Assembly (NCBI GenBank): GCA_003446375.1
Contig: DMAW01000177.1
Coordinates: 1-13,517, forward strand
From: Eubacteriaceae bacterium
Lineage (GTDB): Bacteria; Bacillota; Clostridia; Eubacteriales; Alkalibacteraceae
Direction: 5' to 3'
Length of the DNA: 13,517 nucleotides
Under the pieces are notes generated by a model. The model made no database searches. It was not told the DNA's origin and saw nothing but the letters and a program-made list of their open reading frames with translations. The position numbers were made by a program, and so were the translations under genes. The stretch's first letter is position 1, and each line of letters starts with the position of its first letter. Of the stretch, positions 1 through 6,160 are shown in pieces.

Positions 1-2
1 TT

Positions 3-134
3 CCACGCTACAACTACCACCCAGTGCCACCCTCTATCCCTCCACGACGCCCCACCGATCTGGTTGCAGCAGCTGTATAATCCAAAAACGACAGGCTCAT
101 CGACAACATCATCTTTAAACGGGAGGTGAAATAA
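3..134 (+). pseudogene. panC: 3' end of panC (pantothenate synthetase), damaged
   Basis: The frame ending at the TAA at 132-134 reads LVAAAV, then a stop (TAA at 78-80), then SKNDRLIDNIIFKREVK. RLIDNI after an alanine-rich helix is the usual C-terminus of pantothenate synthetase, which joins pantoate and beta-alanine using ATP. The spacing between the AAAV and RLIDNI blocks equals that of normal PanC, so the stop looks like a substitution and not an indel. Before about base 60 the same frame keeps only a faint trace (a YNY where family members have DY) and is unusually C-rich. The stop codon overlaps the panD ATG by one base (TAATG), the normal panC-panD arrangement. I read this as panC truncated by the window edge, with either sequence errors or real decay. 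Identity rests mainly on the RLIDNI block and on panD being next. Confidence 0.6.
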
Positions 135-517
135 TGTTTATCAGCATGTCTCAGTCATAACTTCCCAGGGCCACAGTCACAGCGGCCGACATCGACTACG
201 TGCGCTGCATAACTATAGATTCCGATTTGTTAGAGGCTTCGGACATATTGCCCGGAGAAAAAGTCCAAGTGGTAAACATCAACAATGGCGCCAGATTCGA
301 AACCTATACGCTGACAGGTCAAGCAGGTTCAGGGGTCATCTGTGTAAATGGCGCTGCAGCAAGGCTCGTTCAAAAGGGAGACCTTATTATAATAATCTCC
401 TACGCCACCATGGATAGAGAAGAAGCGGCTAGCTTTTCACCTACTATATGCATATTGGATGAAAACAATAAATTAACCGGTGTCAAGAACAAGGAGACTC
501 CGGGAAAGATGGAGTGA
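134..517 (+). pseudogene. panD: Aspartate 1-decarboxylase PanD, interrupted by an in-frame stop
   Basis: PanD is a self-cleaving pyruvoyl enzyme that decarboxylates L-aspartate to beta-alanine for pantothenate synthesis. The full-length frame starts at ATG 134 (MFISM, the family N-terminus) behind GGGAGGTGA at 121-129 and would give 127 residues, the usual length. Codon 9, normally the conserved lysine, is TAA (158-160). From residue 12 (RATVT) the protein aligns without gaps. Residues 24-25, normally the Gly-Ser self-cleavage site, read Arg-Cys (CGC TGC, 203-208). From residue 26 onward the sequence is clean: ITIDSDLLEA, NNGARFETY (Arg54 and Tyr58 region) and CVNGAAARL. An intact reading frame exists only from GTG at 200, and that product would lack the N-terminal strand. 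The defects sit in the first ~205 bases, where panC is also damaged, so sequence error at a contig tip is as likely as a true pseudogene. Confidence 0.8.
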
Positions 518-522
518 TAAAA

Positions 523-1299
523 ATGTTAAAAGCAGTAGTGACAGCCGGCGGAACGTCTGAAAACATCGATGGGGTGCGAAGAATCACCAATTCTTCCACG
601 GGAACCCTCAGCAGCCTGATAGCTGATAATCTGGTGGATTACGGACTGCGCTTAGGAAAGGACATAAAGGTTTACTACATCCATACTGACAATTGCAAAA
701 TGCCCTCTAACAAACGCGGCTCTGAGATGTTTGAGTTTATAAGAGCCACCAGCACTTTTGAGGTCAAGGATGCAGTGGAAACTCTGCTAAAAGAAGAAAA
801 GATCGACTTATTTATACACTGCATGGCAGTTTCTGACTTTTTCATGCACTGCTATTTAAGCATGGAAGAGCTCGCAAGCCACATCATGGATTTAAGCCTG
901 CAATCTCAGCAAATGAGCAAAGAAGATATCATAAGACACTTCAGCGACCTGACCCCCCAAGAGCAGAAAAAGATCTCTTCCAAAGACGATGTATGCATGT
1001 TTATGAAAAGGACACCTAAGATCATCAACATGATAAAAAAGATAAGCCCGGAAACATTCCTGATCGGCTTCAAGCTTTTAAGCGGCGGAAGCTTTGAAGA
1101 TTTATTGGCTGCCGCCCAGGCTCAGATCTCGGAAAACGCCTCTGACTTCGTGTTGGCAAATGATGCAAAAAATATCGGAAACGGAAAGCATGAAGCAGTT
1201 CTTATCGACAATAACGGAGATGTCATCGGAAGCTTCGAGACCAAGGAGCACATAGCTTCGGGAATCGTTAAGATGCTGGCCAAGAAAGGAGTCATATGA
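523..1299 (+). CDS. coaB: Phosphopantothenate--cysteine ligase CoaB (stand-alone, streptococcal type)
   Basis: CoaB condenses 4'-phosphopantothenate with cysteine to give phosphopantothenoylcysteine, the second step of CoA synthesis. The N-terminus shows the nucleotide-binding start VVTAGGTSENIDGVRRITN followed by SSTG, with HCMAVSDF near the middle. The C-terminal half has the RTPKII, FLIGFKLLSGG and VLANDAKNIG segments expected for the ligase fold. The length of 258 residues fits a ligase alone. The frame is also open from GTG at 514, overlapping the panD stop. I prefer ATG 523 because GGAG at 511-514 is then 8 bases upstream and MLKAVVTAGG matches the family start. It runs into coaC with an ATGA overlap, so the two are almost certainly translationally coupled. 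In most bacteria CoaB is fused behind CoaC in one protein. Here the two are separate and in the reverse gene order, as known in streptococci and enterococci. Confidence 0.9.
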   Translation: MLKAVVTAGGTSENIDGVRRITNSSTGTLSSLIADNLVDYGLRLGKDIKVYYIHTDNCKMPSNKRGSEMFEFIRATSTFEVKDAVETLLKEEKIDLFIHCMAVSDFFMHCYLSMEELASHIMDLSLQSQQMSKEDIIRHFSDLTPQEQKKISSKDDVCMFMKRTPKIINMIKKISPETFLIGFKLLSGGSFEDLLAAAQAQISENASDFVLANDAKNIGNGKHEAVLIDNNGDVIGSFETKEHIASGIVKMLAKKGVI

Positions 1300-1835
1300 A
1301 AATGACAACAGTGGTTTTAGGAGTAACGGGAGGCATCGCATGCTACAAGGCTTGTGATTTGGTCAGCAGGCTCGTTAAGAACAACTTCGAAGTACATGTC
1401 ATCATGACAAAAAATGCCTGTGAGTTCGTCACCCCACTGACCTTTCAGACCTTGTCAAGCAACAAGGTAGTCACTGACATGTTCGAAAAGACCTCTTCCT
1501 TTGATGTAGAGCACATATCCCTCGCTCAAAGTGCTGATATATTCGTCGTAGCCCCTGCAACGGCCAATTTTATCGGAAAGGCTGCAAACGGCATCGCGGA
1601 CGATATGCTTACCACCACGGTAATGGCTACAAAAGCCCCTTTGATAATAGCTCCGGCAATGAACACCAATATGTGGGAAAATCCAATCCTTAAGGATAAT
1701 TTGGAAAAGCTCAAGAAATTCGGCGTGCAGGTGGTGGCACCTGATGAAGGAAGGCTCGCCTGCGGAGACATAGGAAAGGGAAAGCTGGCTGAAGTAGAGG
1801 AAATATTAGAAGTGATTGGGAAAGCGGTAATATGA
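1296..1835 (+). CDS. coaC: Phosphopantothenoylcysteine decarboxylase CoaC (stand-alone)
   Basis: This is a flavoprotein of the HFCD family that decarboxylates phosphopantothenoylcysteine to 4'-phosphopantetheine, the third step of CoA synthesis. Visible hallmarks are the N-terminal flavin-binding GVTGGIACYKA, the catalytic histidine in VEHISLA, VVAPATANFIGK with GIADDMLTT, the PXMNxxMW motif as APAMNTNMW, and the substrate clamp with its cysteine in GRLACGDIGKGKLAE. At 179 residues it is the length of a decarboxylase domain without a ligase domain. The start ATG overlaps the coaB stop (ATGA). MKMTTVVLG could alternatively begin at the second ATG. No clear intrinsic terminator follows the stop. 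Confidence 0.93.
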   Translation: MKMTTVVLGVTGGIACYKACDLVSRLVKNNFEVHVIMTKNACEFVTPLTFQTLSSNKVVTDMFEKTSSFDVEHISLAQSADIFVVAPATANFIGKAANGIADDMLTTTVMATKAPLIIAPAMNTNMWENPILKDNLEKLKKFGVQVVAPDEGRLACGDIGKGKLAEVEEILEVIGKAVI

Positions 1836-1907
1836 CGGTTGAATGATCGTTGGGCAATCGGGAAACGGTTGTCAAGCAATCGTATTGGTCCCTTTCCACT
1901 TTCCAAC

Positions 1908-1936
1908 TTGACCATCCCCTACCCTCGTTATATAAT
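1908..1936 (+). promoter_or_regulatory. Sigma-A type promoter for the HD-domain gene
   Basis: TTGACC at 1908-1913 and TATAAT at 1931-1936 are separated by exactly 17 bases. The start codon of the next gene lies about 50 bases downstream. The rest of the 151-base gap after coaC shows no gene and no convincing terminator. Confidence 0.75.
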
Positions 1937-1986
1937 TAAGTTATGGGATAAGTTGTAATCATCAAAACCCGAAAGGAAGGTTTTTA

Positions 1987-2454
1987 TTGGATTCAGTAAG
2001 AATTTTTGGACGATCAAAGTCTAAGTCCAGCGCTTTCATAGAGCATCAAAACTGCATATCCGAATTATTGGAGCATGAAGCAGTCCAAACCATGGATCAG
2101 TTCAGGCACCATAAGGAAACATCGTGCCTTGACCATTGCCAAAGGGTGTCCTACTACAGCTACAAGGTCTGCAGGTTCTTTGGCCTTGACTACGTATCTG
2201 CTGCAAGAGGCGGTCTTTTGCACGATCTGTTTTTGTACGACTGGCGCACCACAAAGAGAGACGAAGGCCTTCACGCTTTCGTACATGCCGATATTGCACT
2301 GAACAATGCTTTAGAGCACTTTCACCTCAACGAGAGGGAAAAGGATATAATTCAAAAGCACATGTGGCCCGTAACGCTTAAAAAACCTAGGTTTATGGAG
2401 TCATTTATAGTCAGCATCATGGACAAGTATTGCGCCTTCGTAGAATTGTTTTAA
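1987..2454 (+). CDS. HD-domain protein, probable metal-dependent phosphohydrolase
   Basis: This is a 155-residue soluble protein. The HD-superfamily metal ligands are in order: His50 in LDHCQRVS, His79-Asp80 in GLLHDLFLYDW, His100 in FVHAD, His125 in QKHMWP and Asp146 in IMDKYC. The superfamily hydrolyses phosphate esters, often of nucleotides, but nothing visible fixes the substrate. The start is TTG at 1987 because AAGGAAGG (1973-1980) lies 6 bases upstream and no ATG lies near. It has its own promoter and sits between the CoA and riboflavin operons without an obvious link to either. The stop lies inside the inverted repeat at 2444-2460, just upstream of the riboflavin promoter. Confidence 0.85.
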   Translation: MDSVRIFGRSKSKSSAFIEHQNCISELLEHEAVQTMDQFRHHKETSCLDHCQRVSYYSYKVCRFFGLDYVSAARGGLLHDLFLYDWRTTKRDEGLHAFVHADIALNNALEHFHLNEREKDIIQKHMWPVTLKKPRFMESFIVSIMDKYCAFVELF

Positions 2455-2460
2455 ACAATT
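2444..2460. repeat. 17-nt inverted repeat over the HD gene stop codon
   Basis: Eight-base arms (AATTGTTT and AAACAATT) are separated by a single T. With so short a centre it suits a protein-binding site better than an RNA hairpin. It abuts the -35 of the riboflavin promoter, and the ACAATTG of its right arm (2455-2461) recurs at 2497-2503. An operator role is inference only. Confidence 0.4.
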
Positions 2461-2463
2461 GTA

Positions 2464-2492
2464 TTGACATAAGAAAATACAGGTGTTATTAT
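2464..2492 (+). promoter_or_regulatory. Promoter of the riboflavin operon
   Basis: TTGACA (2464-2469) and TATTAT (2487-2492) are 17 bases apart, close to the sigma-A consensus. Transcription would begin near 2499, about a dozen bases before the FMN aptamer. Confidence 0.85.
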
Positions 2493-2510
2493 TTAGACAA
2501 TTGAATAACG

Positions 2511-2617
2511 AACTTCGGGGCAGGGTGAAATTCCCGACCGGCGGTTAAAGTCCGCGAGCCTAACGGCTGATCCGGTGTAATTCCGGTACCGACAGTACAG
2601 TCTGGATGAGAGAAGAA
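2511..2617 (+). promoter_or_regulatory. FMN riboswitch (RFN element)
   Basis: The conserved RFN blocks appear in order: CTTCGGGGCAGGGTGAAATT, CCCGACCGGCGGT, AGTCCGCGAGC, the CCGGTGTAATTCCGGTACCGAC hairpin region (2572-2593), CAGTACAGTCTGGATGAGAG and a closing GAAG. The basal P1 helix can form from CTTC at 2513-2516 with GAAG at 2612-2615. RFN elements bind flavin mononucleotide and shut off riboflavin genes when FMN is plentiful. Here the element is followed by an intrinsic terminator before ribD, so control is probably transcription attenuation. The variable P4 stem (GAGCCTAACGGCTGA region) is short. Confidence 0.96.
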
Positions 2618-2635
2618 AAATAAGTGTATCCACAT

Positions 2636-2674
2636 GCTTTTTTGCATGGGATGCGTTTAGGTGAATGCAAAAGC
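2636..2674 (+). promoter_or_regulatory. Predicted antiterminator of the riboflavin leader
   Basis: GCTTTTTTGCAT at 2636-2647 can pair with ATGCAAAAGC at 2665-2674 apart from a two-base bulge. The 3' arm overlaps the first bases of the terminator stem, so the two structures exclude each other. In addition TGGAT inside the aptamer (2603-2607) can pair with ATCCA at 2628-2632, which would break the aptamer in the FMN-free state. This is pairing seen by eye and not energy-calculated. Confidence 0.5.
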
Positions 2675-2703
2675 TTCGAAGTATATACTTCGAAGCTTTT
2701 TTT
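2669..2703 (+). terminator. Rho-independent terminator of the FMN riboswitch
   Basis: Bases 2669-2700 form a perfect 32-base palindrome (AAAAGCTTCGAAG on the left, its complement on the right, TATATA at the centre), and the T-run spans 2697-2703. It lies between the aptamer and ribD and is the expected off-switch at high FMN. Confidence 0.9.
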
Positions 2704-2725
2704 ATACCTGAAAGGACGTGAGTAT

Positions 2726-3829
2726 TTGGATCAAAAATATATGCAAAGAGCCCTGGAGTTGGCTGTAAAGGGAGTCGGACGGACAAACCCCAACCCACTT
2801 GTGGGCGCAGTGATAGTTAAAAATGACAAAATAATCGCAGAAGGATATCACGAAGCTTTCGGGGGGCCCCATGCAGAGATAAACGCACTTAAAAATGCAA
2901 CTGAATCCGTAAAAGGCGCTACGATGTACGTCACTCTCGAACCTTGTTCCCATTACGGCAAGACTCCTCCATGCACAGAAGCCATAATCGAAAGCGGCAT
3001 AACAGAAGTCGTAGTCGCCGCTGCAGATCCCAACCCACTTGTTGCCGGACGGGGAATAAAAAGGCTTGAAGATAGCGGAATAGCTGTATGGACAGGACTT
3101 TTAGAAGACGAAGCCAAAGAGCTTAACGAGATATTCATAAAATTCATCTCTACCGGCAATCCCTTTGTCATCATGAAAACAGCGATGACCCTTGACGGAA
3201 AGATCGCCTGCAAGAGCGGAAAATCCAAGTGGATATCAAATGAAAAGTCAAGGCAGCACGTACATAATTTAAGAAACCGCCTTTCCGGCATCATGGTCGG
3301 CATTGGAACAGTATTAAAAGACGATCCTTCCCTCACCTGCCGAAGGGGTGAATTCTCAAGACAGCCTATAAGGATAATCGTAGACTCGAGCCTTAAGATA
3401 CCCTTAGATGCAAAGGTCCTTACGGACGAACGCCCGGAAGAAACTATAATTGCCACCACAGAAAAACTTGATAACCAAAAGGCTGAAAACATAAAGTCTT
3501 TGGGAGCTAAAATCCTCTACGTCCCTTCAAAAGACGGGCGAGTAGATTTAATCAAGCTCATGGAGCTGCTTGGAAAAGAACAGATCGACAGCATTTTGCT
3601 GGAAGGTGGCGGAGAGCTAAATTACAGCGCTCTTAAAGCGGGCATAGTAGATAAAGTCATGACCTTTATAGCACCAAAGGTACTTGGGGGAAAGGACGCA
3701 CCAACTCCGGTAGAAGGAGAAGGTGCCATGGACATGAGCCAACAAATCGAACTGGAAAATATAAAGATCCAGATGTTTGGAGACGATGTAATGATCGAAG
3801 GAGAGGTGAAAAAATGTTTACAGGATTGA
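2726..3829 (+). CDS. ribD: Bifunctional riboflavin deaminase/reductase RibD
   Basis: RibD deaminates 2,5-diamino-6-ribosylamino-pyrimidinone 5'-phosphate, then reduces the ribosyl chain with NADPH. The deaminase domain (residues 1 to about 145) has the zinc ligands His49 in HAE and Cys74 and Cys83 in EPCSHYGKTPPC, plus the conserved TNPNPLVGAV. The reductase domain follows, with KTAMTLDGKIA, SKWIS, MVGIGTVLKDDPSLTCR and LLEGGGELN. The length of 367 residues is normal. The open frame extends upstream into the riboswitch, but the start must be TTG 2726: AAAGGA (2711-2716) precedes it, the protein then begins MDQKYMQRALELA as in the family, and everything upstream is leader RNA including the terminator. 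It overlaps ribE by 16 bases. Confidence 0.96.
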   Translation: MDQKYMQRALELAVKGVGRTNPNPLVGAVIVKNDKIIAEGYHEAFGGPHAEINALKNATESVKGATMYVTLEPCSHYGKTPPCTEAIIESGITEVVVAAADPNPLVAGRGIKRLEDSGIAVWTGLLEDEAKELNEIFIKFISTGNPFVIMKTAMTLDGKIACKSGKSKWISNEKSRQHVHNLRNRLSGIMVGIGTVLKDDPSLTCRRGEFSRQPIRIIVDSSLKIPLDAKVLTDERPEETIIATTEKLDNQKAENIKSLGAKILYVPSKDGRVDLIKLMELLGKEQIDSILLEGGGELNYSALKAGIVDKVMTFIAPKVLGGKDAPTPVEGEGAMDMSQQIELENIKIQMFGDDVMIEGEVKKCLQD

Positions 3830-4449
3830 TAGAGGAAACAGGAGAGATACTTGAAATAAAAAGAGGCGCCAAATCAGCTAGAATGAAAATCGCAGCCCAA
3901 AAGGTCTTGGAAGACGTAAAAATCGGAGACAGCATATGTGTAAACGGAATATGCCTGACAGTGACAAATTTTGATGCCTCCAGCTTTTCTGTGGACGTGA
4001 TGCCGGAGACCGTAAAAGCGAGCAGCCTTAAAGAAGCCGGCAGCAAGACAAAGGTCAACCTGGAGCGTGCCATGGCTCTAGGGGGAAGATTCGGGGGACA
4101 TATCGTAGCCGGTCATATCGACGGCACCGGCAGCATAATTTCTAAAAACAGGGATGAAAATGCCGTAAGAATAAAGATAAGTGCAGATAAATCCCTTCTT
4201 AAATACATCATAAACAAAGGCAGCGTCGCACTAGACGGGGTCAGCCTTACAGTGGCCTCCTTGGGCCCGGATTGGTTCGAGGTTTCAATAATCCCTCTGA
4301 CGGCAAAGGATACCAATCTATTGGACAAAAGAGCAGGAGATCCCATAAACATAGAATGCGATCAGGTGGGCAAGTACATCGAACGGTTGATGGAGTTTAG
4401 CAAAAACAGCGTAATGGACCTTGACTACCTTGCAAAAAACGGATTCTAA
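3814..4449 (+). CDS. ribE: Riboflavin synthase RibE (alpha subunit)
   Basis: The enzyme dismutates two 6,7-dimethyl-8-ribityllumazine molecules into riboflavin and the pyrimidine precursor, the last step of the pathway. The 211 residues show the family start MFTGLIEETGEI and two homologous lumazine-binding halves. The first half carries SICVNGICLTV, the second GGHIVAGHIDGTG and VALDGVSLTVASL. The gene is called ribE in Bacillus-style naming and ribC in E. coli. The ribosome site GGAGAGGTGA lies inside the end of ribD, so translation is probably coupled. Confidence 0.96.
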   Translation: MFTGLIEETGEILEIKRGAKSARMKIAAQKVLEDVKIGDSICVNGICLTVTNFDASSFSVDVMPETVKASSLKEAGSKTKVNLERAMALGGRFGGHIVAGHIDGTGSIISKNRDENAVRIKISADKSLLKYIINKGSVALDGVSLTVASLGPDWFEVSIIPLTAKDTNLLDKRAGDPINIECDQVGKYIERLMEFSKNSVMDLDYLAKNGF

Positions 4450-4482
4450 AGATACTAATTACATAAAATTGGAGGAATAAAG

Positions 4483-5673
4483 ATGAAATTCAATACTATT
4501 GAAGAGGCTCTAGAGGATATAAGAGCCGGCAAGATGATAGTCGTAGTAGACGACGAAGACAGAGAAAACGAAGGAGACCTTCTTATGGCTGCAGAAATGG
4601 CGACCACTGAAGCCATAAACTTCATGGCCACACACGGACGGGGCCTCATATGCACTCCTATGGAAAAATCTCGGTTGAAGGAGCTCGGCATAAATCAGAT
4701 GATACAAAATAATTCCGATCCCAAAGAAACAGCCTTTACAGAGACTATAGATGCCGTAGGAACTGCTACGGGGATCTCCGCAGGTGAAAGGTCATTTACT
4801 ATACAAAAACTGCTGCAAAAAGACACTGAGCCTTCGGATTTTACAAAGCCCGGGCATATCTTCCCTCTTGCAGCTCAAGATGGCGGCGTTCTAGTAAGGA
4901 CGGGACATACCGAAGCTGCAATCGACATACCAATGCTTGCGGGGCTTTATCCTGCAGGAGTAATTTGCGAGATAATGAACGATGACGGCACCATGGCCAG
5001 AGTCCCTGACCTTGAAAGTTACGTTGAAAAGCACGGCCTTAAGATAATCACCATAGCAGACCTAGTCGCATACAGGAAGATAAACGACGATCTTGTGGAA
5101 AGAGTGACTGAGGCCAAGATGCCTACCCGCCATGGAGAGTTCAAAGTAATCGGCTTTCGTCACAAGATAACCGGCGAAGAGCACATAGCTCTTGTAAAAG
5201 GAGACGTTTCAGCCACAGATCCTGTCTTGACGAGGGTACACTCAGAATGCCTCACCGGCGAAGTATTAGGATCATTAAGGTGCGACTGCAAGGATCAATT
5301 TGACTCTGCTGCCCGAATGATAGAAGAAGAAGGCACAGGCGTCATCGTATACTTAAGACAGGAAGGCAGAGGAATCGGACTTTTAAACAAACTTAAGGCC
5401 TACGCTCTGCAAGATACAGGTCTTGACACCGTAGAGGCAAATGTAGCATTAGGATTCGCTCCCGACTTAAGAGACTACCATACAGGAGCTCAAATCCTTA
5501 AGAACCTTGGCATCAAGAACATCAAGCTGTTGACAAACAATCCCGACAAGGTGGCCAATGTAAGCGTGTATGGAATAAACGTTGCTGAAAGAGTTCCTAT
5601 AGTCATAACATGCAACAGCGATAATGAAGGTTATTTAAAAGTAAAAGAAGAAAAAATGGGACACATTTTTTAA
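4483..5673 (+). CDS. ribBA: Bifunctional DHBP synthase / GTP cyclohydrolase II (RibBA)
   Basis: This protein supplies both riboflavin precursors. The N-terminal domain (about residues 1-200) makes 3,4-dihydroxy-2-butanone 4-phosphate from ribulose 5-phosphate, with VDDEDRENEGDLLMAAE (metal-binding acidic loop), THGRGLICTPM, TGISAGERSFTI and RTGHTEAAIDIPMLAG. The C-terminal domain (about 205-396) opens GTP, with zinc ligands Cys256, Cys267 and Cys269 in HSECLTGEVLGSLRCDCKDQ and the RQEGRGIGL loop at 292-300. Both active sites look complete. The length of 396 residues is typical. GGAGG at 4471-4475 lies 7 bases before the ATG. In Bacillus the gene is called ribA. Confidence 0.97.
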   Translation: MKFNTIEEALEDIRAGKMIVVVDDEDRENEGDLLMAAEMATTEAINFMATHGRGLICTPMEKSRLKELGINQMIQNNSDPKETAFTETIDAVGTATGISAGERSFTIQKLLQKDTEPSDFTKPGHIFPLAAQDGGVLVRTGHTEAAIDIPMLAGLYPAGVICEIMNDDGTMARVPDLESYVEKHGLKIITIADLVAYRKINDDLVERVTEAKMPTRHGEFKVIGFRHKITGEEHIALVKGDVSATDPVLTRVHSECLTGEVLGSLRCDCKDQFDSAARMIEEEGTGVIVYLRQEGRGIGLLNKLKAYALQDTGLDTVEANVALGFAPDLRDYHTGAQILKNLGIKNIKLLTNNPDKVANVSVYGINVAERVPIVITCNSDNEGYLKVKEEKMGHIF

Positions 5674-5693
5674 ATATAAGGAGGATACAATCA

Positions 5694-6155
5694 ATGAAAA
5701 CTTTTGAAGGAAAATTAATATCACAGGGACAAAAATACGCAATCATAGTAGGTAGATTTAACGAGTTCATCGGCGGCAAGCTCTTATCCGGAGCAATAGA
5801 CGGTCTTGTAAGACACGGGGTTGATGAAAGCGATATCGAAATAGCCTGGGTGCCCGGAGCATACGAAATTCCCCTAGTAGCAAAAAAAATGGCCAAATCC
5901 GGAAAGTATGACGGAGTCATAACTCTAGGCGCCGTCATAAGGGGCTCTACCCCACATTTCGATTATGTGGCAAATGAAGTATCCAAAGGAGTAGCCAGCG
6001 TATCTTTAGACAGCGACGTGCCTGTGGTATTCGGCGTATTGACCACCGATACCATCGAACAGGCCATTGAAAGAGCGGGCACAAAAGCCGGCAACAAAGG
6101 CTATGAAGCAGCAGTCACTGCAATTGAGATGGCAAATCTTTTGGCTCAGCTTTAA
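5694..6155 (+). CDS. ribH: 6,7-dimethyl-8-ribityllumazine synthase RibH
   Basis: RibH joins 5-amino-6-ribitylaminouracil with dihydroxybutanone phosphate to form lumazine. Family features are FNEFIGGKLLSGA near the start, VPGAYEIP, TLGAVIRGSTPHFDYV with the active-site His88, and FGVLTTDTIEQAIERAG with GNKGYEAA at the end. The 153-residue length suggests the usual icosahedral-shell-forming type. AAGGAGG at 5679-5685 precedes the ATG by 8 bases. It is the last standard gene of the riboflavin operon and is followed after 5 bases by a HAD hydrolase. Confidence 0.97.
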   Translation: MKTFEGKLISQGQKYAIIVGRFNEFIGGKLLSGAIDGLVRHGVDESDIEIAWVPGAYEIPLVAKKMAKSGKYDGVITLGAVIRGSTPHFDYVANEVSKGVASVSLDSDVPVVFGVLTTDTIEQAIERAGTKAGNKGYEAAVTAIEMANLLAQL

Positions 6156-6160
6156 CAGAC

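Noticed and set aside
1814..1900. Two similar GGGAAA(G)CGGTT-like stretches and repeated CAATCG after coaC
   Set aside because: The copies are imperfect and give no stable hairpin with a T-run. I see neither a convincing terminator nor a repeat family.
2624..2725. Upstream extension of ribD beginning at ATG 2624
   Set aside because: It would translate the end of the riboswitch and the terminator hairpin. The family N-terminus and ribosome site point to TTG 2726.
2953..3492. Long antisense open frame within ribD (179 codons)
   Set aside because: It has no ribosome site or recognisable domain and lies wholly opposite a certain gene. The same applies to the antisense frames at 1526-1915, 3666-4073, 11309-11734 and 12361-12804.
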